From: an uncultured Bacteroidaceae bacterium
Lineage (GTDB): Bacteria; Bacteroidota; Bacteroidia; Bacteroidales; Bacteroidaceae
Reading direction: 5' to 3'
Length of the DNA: 6,708 bases
NCBI GenBank assembly: GCA_934364765.1
Contig: CAKRMO010000063.1
Coordinates: 1-6,708 of the forward strand
The notes below the pieces were generated by a model that was given only the letters and a program-made list of their open reading frames with translations, was not told the origin of the DNA and searched no databases. This document shows, one piece after another, positions 1-6,708 of the stretch. Position 1 is the first letter of the stretch. Every line of letters starts with the position of its first letter. A program made the position numbers and the translations under genes.

Positions 1-4
1 AAAG

Positions 5-32
5 GTCTGATGTAGTTTGTATTATATCAGAC
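5..32 (-). repeat. 7-bp inverted repeat spanning the second permease stop codon
   Basis: GTCTGAT (5-11) and ATCAGAC (26-32) are perfect inverse copies separated by 14 nt. In the transcript they could form a 7-bp stem with the TAA stop codon in the loop, followed by CCUUU, after which the window ends. The stem has only three G-C pairs, so it would be weak. It might be the upper part of an intrinsic terminator whose U-run is cut off, but a chance repeat is at least as likely. If a downstream channel gene belongs to the operon, a terminator here would be unexpected. Confidence 0.3.
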
Positions 33-3000
33 ATGATTTTTCATGCATAGGACGTAGTTTTTTATACGTCAAATGTTGTTTTCGGGGGGGTCTGTGTGCT
101 TTTGCGCGTTTCCTGCCAATTCTCATGAACAGTGGCATTACGAACACTACGGAAACGATGGAGAACACGAGACCGCTGATTGAGCCTGTGGCGAAGGAGA
201 ACCAGAACCTGTCTTCCGGGCCGTCAACCAGAAACGGAATGAAACCGAGTATTGTTGAGAACACCGTGAGGAATATCGGCACTATCTTGTGGTTGTACGC
301 TTTCAGATATCTTTTTTCGCAGCCATACTCCCTCATTATGTATATGCCGTTGTTCACCGTCAGCCCGCACAGCATCACCATTGCCGCAAAGCCGCCTGTA
401 CCGAACTCCATGCCCGCAAAGTGGAAGGTGAGGAACATTCCCGAAAGCGACATGGGGATTAGCATTATAATCACAAGCCCTTTGTACAGGCTTTCAAACA
501 GAATGGTGCAGATGAAGAATATTATCACGACCACAAGACCTATGAGCCAATACTGCGTGCCCTTGTCCTCGTAGCTGCCGTAGGTTTTGTTTACACAGCG
601 GAAGCCCACTGGGAGCTTGGAGTTGAACTCGTCGGTGATGCTTTTTATGTATTTGTCGGCGTATTTGTATGAGCCCAGCACGTTGAACGCCACCCTCAGC
701 ACGTATTCCTGCTTTTCGCGCGGTATGCAGTTCTTGGCCTCCCTGCGGTCTATGTTCATGAAGTCCGTGAGGTGCAGGTCCCTGCCTCCCACCTTCACAA
801 ACGAGTTTTCAAGCTGCCACAAGTCGAATTTGCCGTTCTCTTCGGGGCGCAGCACATAGTCAGTCTGCTGTCCGGAGCCTGCCTTTTTCCCCATTTCGTG
901 TTCGGCGAGCATGCTCGAAAGCGTGCGGTGTATGTCCCGCACACTCACGCTGTCGAGGCAGAGCGTCTCCTTGTCATACTCCATGTACAGCTCGTCTTCC
1001 TGCCGCTCGTGTCCGGGAGTCTCGATGGTGAGGTCCATTATGCGGTTGTTCTGCCTCAGCCGCTTGTACATATCTTCGGCAAAGCGGTAGAGGCGGTCGT
1101 ATTCATACCCGGTTATCTCTATGTTGCTGCCCCTGTATTGCAGGTTGAGCGAGTTGCTGAATCCACGGTCGCTCACGCCCCATGTGCTCCAGTCTGCCCC
1201 GCCGATGGTTATGAGTTTTCCGATGACCTTGTTTTCAAAAACATACGGAAAGTCGGTATGCAGACATTCCGGCTTGAACTCTACAACGATTTCAGCCCCC
1301 CAGCCGCCTATGTTGGTTTCGTATCTTTTCAGCTCCTTGAATTGCGACATGAAAGCCTCGATGGTTTCCACTTTCTCATTCAGCTGTTTGGGAGTTCCGC
1401 CCAAAGGCATCTGCCCCCTTATGTGCAGTTTCATTTCTTCGGGTTCGGGGCGGTAGGTGTTTGAATCAAGTGTGCCTATGAAAAGGTATAGCGACCAGCC
1501 GAACAGGCCTGCGGAAACCGCCAGCATCACCCAGCGCATCACGCGGTGCTGGCTCAGGGCGAGGTAGCGGCGGTAGAAGCTGTTCCATAAAAGCATGAGC
1601 CTTGTGTTTCGCGGACGGCCTTTCTGTCTGCTGCCGTATTTCATCTTGTCAATCAGTGCCGGCACGAACAATGCCGACACAAGCAACGCCACGGCAAGGT
1701 TGATGATTATCATCCATGAAAAGCCGTAAAGGTCGTTCTTTATGTAGTCGGGCAGCCAGAATATGATTACGAGTGCGCCTATTGTGGTGAGCATAGCCCC
1801 CACTATGCCGGGATAGGCCTTGAAGTCGTGGTGATAGCTGTAGTGGTCGGCCATTACGATTGTGGAGTCGATTATCAGCCCGAGCGACACCGTGATTCCT
1901 GCCATTGAGAACGGTTCCAGTCTCATGCTGAAAAGCCTGTAGAATATAACGGCGATGAGAATGTTTGCCAGCAGCGAGAAAAAGATGATGAGCAGGTATT
2001 TGAAATCCCTTTTGCACAGGAAAACAAAAAGCAGGAGTATCAGGAGCGACATTGCGCTGCGCGTTATCAGGGTCTCAAAGTCGGAAAACTGTTCCTGCGG
2101 CTTGTCGTATGTAAGGGTGCATTTGAGCTTGGTGTCGGCTTGCCCGGGTTTTCCCATTTCGGCTTTCACCTGCGACGCCACGTTGCGTATGCCCGCATCC
2201 TCTTCCGCAAACACGTTGATGTAAACGGTGTTCATGCCGTTCACCCGGAAGTAGCTCCAAGGTTCTCTGTCCTTGTATTCACATTTCGCAAGGTTGTTAA
2301 GATACGTTATCTTCCCCTCTATGGTCTTTATGGGAATTGATTCCAGTAACCCTTGTTTTCCGTCAACCGCGAGGAAAAGCGAAATTCTTTCCCTTGTGCC
2401 GTTGTGGTCGCGCTTTATGATGTCGCCCACGATATCCTGTCTGCCGAGATAGTTGCGTATGGCTTCCTCTATGTCTGCAGATGTAAGTCCGTACAGGGCA
2501 AGTTGCTCGGCGTTGTATGATATTTCCAGGTATCTGTCTGTTCCTCCCGACACGTCAACGTGGCTCACGCCTTCTATGCGCTCCAATTTGGGCTTGATGG
2601 TGCGTTCCGCCCGTTTCCTGATGTCAAAATCGGACATTGGCGCATTAACCCTGTATGTAAGAATGGGCGTGTTGTCTTCGCGCTCCTTACCTGTAACCAC
2701 TTCTCCGCCCGACAAATCCGGGTATGAAACACCCTTGGGCAGCTTGTCCCTCACCTGGCGCAACAGTGAGGCAATCTCGAACTTTACGCTTGACACCGAT
2801 GCGTTTTTCTTCAGCCTTACCGTTACGTTTCCCGACCCGAAATAAGACACCGAGGACACGGATTCAACTCCACGTACAGAGCTTGCCAGACCTTCTATGC
2901 GCGAGGTAACGTTCTGCTCCATGACTTTTGCCGAAGCCCCGGGCCAGTTGTATGAAATGGTAAGCGACTTGCCCTGCCTTGGGGCTGGCTTGTTGCTTAT

Positions 3001-3078
3001 GTCAAGTCTGGGAATGAGGGCAATACCGATTACCATCAGTATGCACATGGTCAGAAGTATGGAAAACGTGTGCCTCAT
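22..3078 (-). CDS. RND efflux transporter permease, second of tandem pair
   Basis: This is a complete 1018-residue RND permease, clearly diverged from the one encoded 19 nt upstream. The ATG at 3078 is chosen because an in-frame TGA lies 12 nt upstream with no other start between. The protein begins almost directly in TM1 (about 5-23) and lacks the short cytoplasmic helix that opens AcrB. Periplasmic loop 1 runs to about 337 and contains NWPGASAKVMEQNVTSRIEG (44-63). TM2-TM6 are about 338-475, a basic linker 478-512, TM7 513-534, periplasmic loop 2 to about 842, and TM8-TM12 843-985. Residues 626-643 (GGADWSTWGVSDRGFSNS) resemble a block I associate with second permeases of Bacteroidota pumps. 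The TM4 relay pair is Asp404-Ser405, the TM10 Lys940 position is Asn909, and Thr938 matches AcrB Thr978. The last 30 residues form a basic cytoplasmic tail encoded across a C7 run. It probably works with the first permease, perhaps in a mixed trimer; that is inference. Confidence 0.94.
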   Translation of the reverse strand: MRHTFSILLTMCILMVIGIALIPRLDISNKPAPRQGKSLTISYNWPGASAKVMEQNVTSRIEGLASSVRGVESVSSVSYFGSGNVTVRLKKNASVSSVKFEIASLLRQVRDKLPKGVSYPDLSGGEVVTGKEREDNTPILTYRVNAPMSDFDIRKRAERTIKPKLERIEGVSHVDVSGGTDRYLEISYNAEQLALYGLTSADIEEAIRNYLGRQDIVGDIIKRDHNGTRERISLFLAVDGKQGLLESIPIKTIEGKITYLNNLAKCEYKDREPWSYFRVNGMNTVYINVFAEEDAGIRNVASQVKAEMGKPGQADTKLKCTLTYDKPQEQFSDFETLITRSAMSLLILLLFVFLCKRDFKYLLIIFFSLLANILIAVIFYRLFSMRLEPFSMAGITVSLGLIIDSTIVMADHYSYHHDFKAYPGIVGAMLTTIGALVIIFWLPDYIKNDLYGFSWMIIINLAVALLVSALFVPALIDKMKYGSRQKGRPRNTRLMLLWNSFYRRYLALSQHRVMRWVMLAVSAGLFGWSLYLFIGTLDSNTYRPEPEEMKLHIRGQMPLGGTPKQLNEKVETIEAFMSQFKELKRYETNIGGWGAEIVVEFKPECLHTDFPYVFENKVIGKLITIGGADWSTWGVSDRGFSNSLNLQYRGSNIEITGYEYDRLYRFAEDMYKRLRQNNRIMDLTIETPGHERQEDELYMEYDKETLCLDSVSVRDIHRTLSSMLAEHEMGKKAGSGQQTDYVLRPEENGKFDLWQLENSFVKVGGRDLHLTDFMNIDRREAKNCIPREKQEYVLRVAFNVLGSYKYADKYIKSITDEFNSKLPVGFRCVNKTYGSYEDKGTQYWLIGLVVVIIFFICTILFESLYKGLVIIMLIPMSLSGMFLTFHFAGMEFGTGGFAAMVMLCGLTVNNGIYIMREYGCEKRYLKAYNHKIVPIFLTVFSTILGFIPFLVDGPEDRFWFSFATGSISGLVFSIVSVVFVMPLFMRIGRKRAKAHRPPRKQHLTYKKLRPMHEKSCLI
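84..90 (-). repeat. C7 homopolymer run near the 3' end of the second permease gene
   Basis: Seven consecutive G on the plus strand (C on the coding strand) fall in the codons for Arg996-Pro997-Pro998-Arg999 of the second permease. The frame as given continues for 19 more residues to TAA at 22. With six C the reading would end after PPENNI, and with eight C after PPPKTTFDV, so both other frames close within about ten codons. The run lies after TM12 in the cytoplasmic tail, where a change in length would be tolerated. It could be a slippage-prone site, a sequencing error or simply chance. Confidence 0.6.
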
Positions 3079-3097
3079 ATCCGGATAATTTCATGGT

Positions 3098-6000
3098 TTA
3101 CCGCAAGGCAATCCTTTCCTTCCACCTGTAAATGATGAAATAGAGCAGGGGCACGAAGAACAGACTGACAAGCGTGCCAACAACCATGCCTATGACAATT
3201 GTAACCGACAGCGGGAACTGTAGCGCAGAGCCCATGTCGCCCTTGTTGAGAAACGGCAGCAGTGCAAGGACGGTGGTGAGCGATGTCATAACTATGGGGC
3301 GGAGGCGCAATTGCCCGGCAACGATCACCGAGTGGAGCAGCGATGCCTTTTCCGTGCTTCTGTAAAGGCGGTTTATTGTGTCAACTTTCAGGATGGAGTC
3401 GTTGATTATGATGCCGCTCATGACCACAAGCCCTATCATTGACATTATGTTCACCGATTCGTCCATTGCCCACAGAGCCAAAAGCACTATGCATACGTCA
3501 ATTACAATCTCGGCAAGAATTATTGCGGGCTGGATGAGGCTTTCAAACTGCGCGGCGAGTATGAAGTACAGCAGCAGCAGCGCAACACACAAAACCATTG
3601 CGAGTTCCTTAATCATTTTGCGCGAATCGAAATAGTTGCCGTGGAACGAGCATTTCAGATCCCGGAATTTGCTTTCTTGCAGGTTTTCGGCATAGTCAAT
3701 AATCTTTTTCACGTCCTTGTCTGATGCACTTTTCACCACAATGGGGTAGTATTCGCCTTCAAGTCCGGCGTTAAGGCGTTTGAAACTTTCAGTCTGGGTT
3801 TCCTCAACCACATACTCCAGCGGGATGTCTGTCCCTTCGTCGTTGCGCACGGTTTTCTGCATTATTTCGTTGGCATCCGCTTTGTCCTGGCATACAATTA
3901 CGGGTATGTTCTGGTCGCCGTTGGCTATTCCGAACACTTTGTTGTTTCCCACAATCTCCTTGAGGCGTGAGTAAAGTTGGTTGTATGAAACATGGTATAA
4001 TGCGAGCTGTTCAGGATTTGCCGTGTAGCGCAGCACGTTTTCAGTGGCCACCGGCTGGATGCCGGCTTGGGGGAATCGGCGCCTTACGCTGTCAACAACC
4101 TGTTTGGCCTCATCCACTGACGGTCTGCCGCCTTCCACTTTCTGAAGCCTTATTTCGAGGTCGGGTTTGTCGGTCTGGAATATCAGGTCGTATAGATTTC
4201 CCGATATGCCGAACTCCGCTTTTGCGTTTGCATAGTGTTTGTTCAAATATCCCGAAAACGCTGTTTTTATCGAGTCGAGCGATTTATCGCTGTGTGCCTT
4301 TATATATACAACCGCCTCGTTATTGGTTATGTCTTTGGTGTGCGACAGTATGAACTGCTGCACTCCCGCCATGGCGGTGTTTGTTTCAATGCTCCCCTTT
4401 GCTGTGTTGAGCAGTTCCTGCACCCTTCTGTCGTTTTCCTCGGTCGAAATCCCCGCATTCCAGTCAATGGCCATCAATGCGTCCGTTTGCTCCACAGATG
4501 GCATACGCTCTTTTTTGATGTGTGGGTAAACAGCGGCTATGGTTACAAAACACAGCGCGAAAACCAGCATACACATTTTGCCGTGCCTCAAAGTCCACCG
4601 CATACCCGGCTCGTAAACACCCATCAGGGCTTTTTCCGCCTTTCCCTTTTCGGATTGGGTGCAGCCTTTCTTGCGGAACAAGGCGTAATAGTACACCGGC
4701 ACAACCACCGCAGCCACTACAAGCGAGGCAAACAAGGCGATGGTTACGCCCATTGCCTGGTCGTAGAACAGTGCGCCCGCCGTTCCGCTAAGGAATATGA
4801 GCGGGATGAAAACCGAGCATGTTGTCAGCACCGAGCTTAGCATAGGCATGAACACCTCCCTTGTGGCGTTTACCACATCGCCGCGCTGGCGTATGTTGTC
4901 AATCACAATAATGGAATTGTCCACAATCATGCCGATGCCGAGGATAAGCCCTGACAATGAAATCACATTAAGGGAAATTCCCATAATGTAGAAACACAGC
5001 AGTGTAAAAATAAGTGAAAGCGGCATGGAGATGATAACAAGCAAGGGTATTCTCCATCCGCCGTTGAACACAAACAAAACCACGCAAGCCAAAACCGCGC
5101 CGAGTATCAAGTTCCATTCAAGGTTGTTCATGGAATAGCTCAGGAGTTCCGTCTGGTCTCTGGTAATCGTGATGTCAAGGCTGGGGTAGTCTTTCTGCAA
5201 ATCCACAATCAGGTCTGAGACGCTTTTTTGCAGGTCGGCCATTTGCGCGTCGTTTTGCTTAATCACCGCAATGGTTATTGCGTCTTTGCCGTTGTGGCGC
5301 ACTATGCCGTTTCTCACGCCGGTTTTCTCCTCGATGTCGCAAATGTCCTTGAGTTGCAGCAAACGCCCCTCGTGGCGCAGGTAAATGTTCCCGATGTCTT
5401 TCTTTGACAGAATTTGCGAGTCGAAATGTATGCTGTATCTGTAAATGCCGCTTACCACGCTCAAAGCCTCAATCACAATGTTGTTGTCGTTGATGGCGGT
5501 CTCAATGTCATGAGATGTGATGCCGAGCGAGTGTATTTTGCCAATGTCCGGCACAATGTCGATTTCCGAGCCTACAGTGCCGCTGTAGTCCACCATTGCC
5601 GTCTGCGGCAGCTGTTCAATGCGTTTGGTTATCACATTCCTCGCCAGACGCGACAATTGCGCCATGTCGTTGCCGTCTGAATTTCCTTTTTCCGTGATGT
5701 CAATGTAAAACGCGGGAATGTCCATTGCGCTGGCCTTTATGACCTTGGGACGTGCCATGTCCTTGGGCATAGTGTTCATTGCCCTGTCAATCTTCTCGTT
5801 CACGTCAATAAAGAGGAGATCCATGTCGCTTCCTGGCTCGAATGAAAGTGTGATGCTGCCGGCATCCATTCTTGACAGCGTTTCTATGTCCTTCAACCCT
5901 GCCACCTGCGACAATTGGTGGCGCATTGGGGTAACCATCTGTTGCTCTATCTCCGTAACCGAGGCTCCGGGATTAGACAGTTGCACCGTGATTCGCGGAA

Positions 6001-6118
6001 TGTCTATCTCCGGCATCAGAGACACGGGTATGTAGGCAAGCGAAAGTATTCCGACAGCGGTCATCGCTATCAGAACCATGCTTACGGCTATGGGGCGGTG
6101 GAGAAGTTGGCGAAACAT
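3098..6118 (-). CDS. RND efflux transporter permease, first of tandem pair
   Basis: This is a complete 1006-residue RND (AcrB/MdtB/SwrC-like) inner-membrane permease, slightly shorter than AcrB (about 1050). The start is the ATG giving MFRQLLHRPIAVSM, a standard family opening; an in-frame TAA lies 48 nt upstream with no ATG between. It has the duplicated RND plan: TM1 about 11-31, a large periplasmic loop to about 332, TM2-TM6 about 333-480, a cytoplasmic linker, TM7 about 513-531, a second periplasmic loop to about 835, and TM8-TM12 about 836-997. Family motifs include SNPGASVTEIEQQMVTP (48-64) and RLRPIVMTSLTT (938-949). In TM4 the AcrB Asp407-Asp408 pair is Asp400-Asn401. In TM10 the Lys940 position is Asn906, followed by Asp907, with Lys911 one turn on. 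Arg938 and Thr945 match AcrB Arg971 and Thr978. It should export a substrate using proton motive force through the adaptor encoded upstream. The drug or metal specificity cannot be told; no clear CusA-type metal-site pattern was recognised. Confidence 0.95.
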   Translation of the reverse strand: MFRQLLHRPIAVSMVLIAMTAVGILSLAYIPVSLMPEIDIPRITVQLSNPGASVTEIEQQMVTPMRHQLSQVAGLKDIETLSRMDAGSITLSFEPGSDMDLLFIDVNEKIDRAMNTMPKDMARPKVIKASAMDIPAFYIDITEKGNSDGNDMAQLSRLARNVITKRIEQLPQTAMVDYSGTVGSEIDIVPDIGKIHSLGITSHDIETAINDNNIVIEALSVVSGIYRYSIHFDSQILSKKDIGNIYLRHEGRLLQLKDICDIEEKTGVRNGIVRHNGKDAITIAVIKQNDAQMADLQKSVSDLIVDLQKDYPSLDITITRDQTELLSYSMNNLEWNLILGAVLACVVLFVFNGGWRIPLLVIISMPLSLIFTLLCFYIMGISLNVISLSGLILGIGMIVDNSIIVIDNIRQRGDVVNATREVFMPMLSSVLTTCSVFIPLIFLSGTAGALFYDQAMGVTIALFASLVVAAVVVPVYYYALFRKKGCTQSEKGKAEKALMGVYEPGMRWTLRHGKMCMLVFALCFVTIAAVYPHIKKERMPSVEQTDALMAIDWNAGISTEENDRRVQELLNTAKGSIETNTAMAGVQQFILSHTKDITNNEAVVYIKAHSDKSLDSIKTAFSGYLNKHYANAKAEFGISGNLYDLIFQTDKPDLEIRLQKVEGGRPSVDEAKQVVDSVRRRFPQAGIQPVATENVLRYTANPEQLALYHVSYNQLYSRLKEIVGNNKVFGIANGDQNIPVIVCQDKADANEIMQKTVRNDEGTDIPLEYVVEETQTESFKRLNAGLEGEYYPIVVKSASDKDVKKIIDYAENLQESKFRDLKCSFHGNYFDSRKMIKELAMVLCVALLLLYFILAAQFESLIQPAIILAEIVIDVCIVLLALWAMDESVNIMSMIGLVVMSGIIINDSILKVDTINRLYRSTEKASLLHSVIVAGQLRLRPIVMTSLTTVLALLPFLNKGDMGSALQFPLSVTIVIGMVVGTLVSLFFVPLLYFIIYRWKERIALR

Positions 6119-6126
6119 GGCGCGGG

Positions 6127-6140
6127 ATTTTTCTTTGCTG
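6127..6140 (-). promoter_or_regulatory. A-rich translation initiation region of the first permease gene
   Basis: In the 45-nt gap after the adaptor stop codon, the coding strand reads CAGCAAAGAAAAAT from 22 to 9 nt before the ATG at 6118. There is no GGAGG-like Shine-Dalgarno sequence. A-rich leaders are common in Bacteroidota, where Shine-Dalgarno pairing is weakly used, so this stretch is the best candidate for ribosome recruitment. Coupling to translation of the adaptor gene is equally possible given the short gap. Its role is inferred from position and composition only. Confidence 0.35.
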
Positions 6141-6163
6141 TTTGGTATGCGGACGTTTGACCC

Positions 6164-6708
6164 TTAGTTAACCTTCACCTCGGTGTCGTCCGCCAGGTTC
6201 TGGTTTCCCGAAACAATCACCACGTCCCCTTCCTTGATCTCCGTCTCTTTTTTTGCGCATCCGGTAATGGCATAGCTGGTGAGGTTGCTGTAGGCTATGT
6301 CCACGTATGTCCATACAGCCCTTTTGGTTTCCTTGTTGTATGTGAACACTACATGATAACCGTCGCGCTCCACCACGGCTTCCTTGCGGACTACGAACAT
6401 ATTCGGGACGGCATTCTCCACAATCACCTTTACATTCATGCCGTCTATTAGTTTTGCCGAACTGTTCCTGACGCTTGCCGTAACCTTTACCATGCCTTTG
6501 CTGTCCACTGTGGGGTTTATTTCCTTTACCGTGCCCGAAAAGCTTTCCCGTCCGTTCACATAAGGCGTTATGATGACTTTTTCGCCCCGTTTCACAAATG
6601 CGAGTTCCGCTTCGAGTATTTGGAATTCCACCTCAAAGAAAGAGTCGTCTATCAGTGTGCCGAATTTTCCGCCAACCTGATGTGCACGTGCTTCGAGATT
6701 GGCTATTC
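6164..6708 (-). CDS. RND efflux periplasmic adaptor (membrane fusion protein), C-terminal part
   Basis: This is the C-terminal 180 residues of an AcrA/HlyD-type adaptor, which in such pumps links the inner-membrane RND permease to a TolC-like outer-membrane channel. The reading frame is open to the window edge, so the start, signal or lipoprotein sequence, coiled-coil hairpin and most of the lipoyl domain are not visible. An apparent GTG start at 6631 is internal, because the frame continues upstream as IANLEARAHQVGGKFGTLID, typical of the passage from lipoyl domain to beta-barrel. The visible part covers the beta-barrel (through FEVEFQILEAELAFV), the family motif INPTVDSKGMVKVTASVRN followed by LIDGMNVKV, then the membrane-proximal domain with VVRKEAVVERDGYHVVF and the closing GDVVIVSGNQNLADDTEVKV. 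The gene ends in TAA 45 nt before the first permease, in the usual adaptor-first operon order. The family call is secure; the substrate is unknown. Confidence 0.93.
   Translation of the reverse strand, partial: IANLEARAHQVGGKFGTLIDDSFFEVEFQILEAELAFVKRGEKVIITPYVNGRESFSGTVKEINPTVDSKGMVKVTASVRNSSAKLIDGMNVKVIVENAVPNMFVVRKEAVVERDGYHVVFTYNKETKRAVWTYVDIAYSNLTSYAITGCAKKETEIKEGDVVIVSGNQNLADDTEVKVN

Noticed and set aside
17..574. A 185-codon open frame on the plus strand opposite the 3' end of the second permease gene
   Set aside because: It covers the TM8-TM12 coding region of the opposite strand, which is clearly real by motif content; no start context or domain supports the antisense frame.
772..1464. 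A 230-codon open frame on the plus strand, antisense to the second permease gene
   Set aside because: Its translation shows no recognisable domain, and it lies wholly opposite a well-supported RND coding sequence. Long antisense frames are expected by chance in a gene of this composition.
1649..2017. A 122-codon minus-strand frame inside the second permease gene
   Set aside because: It is in a different frame within conserved TM-coding sequence, has a His/Arg-rich translation, and is a same-strand shadow.
3003..3095. A 30-codon minus-strand frame starting at the ATG just after the first permease stop codon and overlapping the start of the second permease gene
   Set aside because: It is out of frame with the permease, has no clear ribosome binding site, and its translation (MKLSGYEAHVF...) has no recognisable feature. 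A leader-peptide role cannot be excluded but is not supported.
4235..4840. A 201-codon open frame on the plus strand, antisense to the first permease gene
   Set aside because: It is opposite conserved permease sequence, is rich in His, Arg and Cys as expected of a shadow frame, and shows no family motif.
22..6118. The two permeases as a recent gene duplication or as fragments of one gene
   Set aside because: Each is full length with its own 12-helix plan, and they differ widely in sequence and relay residues, so they are old paralogues.
6164..6631. A start codon for the adaptor at the GTG at 6631
   Set aside because: The frame stays open upstream to the window edge and encodes conserved adaptor sequence there, so the gene is truncated by the window and does not begin at 6631.

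Overview
The window is almost entirely coding, and everything in it is read from the minus strand. In transcription order (right to left) it holds the 3' part of an RND-pump periplasmic adaptor gene (6708-6164, running off the right edge), a complete RND permease (6118-3098, 1006 aa) and a second complete RND permease (3078-22, 1018 aa). The gaps are 45 nt and 19 nt, with no promoter or terminator visible in either, so this is very probably one operon. Its promoter, the 5' part of the adaptor gene and any outer-membrane channel gene lie outside the window.

The organism is most likely a member of the Bacteroidota, probably Bacteroidales. The adaptor-permease-permease layout, the protein style of both permeases (first permease opening with MFRQLLHRPIAVSM; second permease opening directly in a membrane helix and carrying a GGADWSTWGVSDRGFSN block) and A-rich leaders without a clear Shine-Dalgarno sequence all fit that phylum. 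This rests on remembered family resemblance, not on a search, and genus is not claimed.

Together the products should form the inner-membrane and periplasmic parts of a tripartite efflux pump. The two permeases are proton-driven antiporters anchored in the inner membrane, and the adaptor bridges them to a TolC-like outer-membrane duct. The two permeases are diverged from each other and are not a recent duplication. A heteromeric pump resembling E. coli MdtBC is a reasonable hypothesis but is not shown by the sequence. The substrate cannot be read from the sequence.

The points most worth a second look are the altered transmembrane proton-relay residues, which differ between the two permeases; a run of seven C (coding strand) close to the 3' end of the second permease gene, where a one-base change would give a shorter tail; and a short inverted repeat across that gene's stop codon. 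I found no RNA gene, mobile element, CRISPR array or clearly new system. This looks like a well-formed efflux operon of a known kind.
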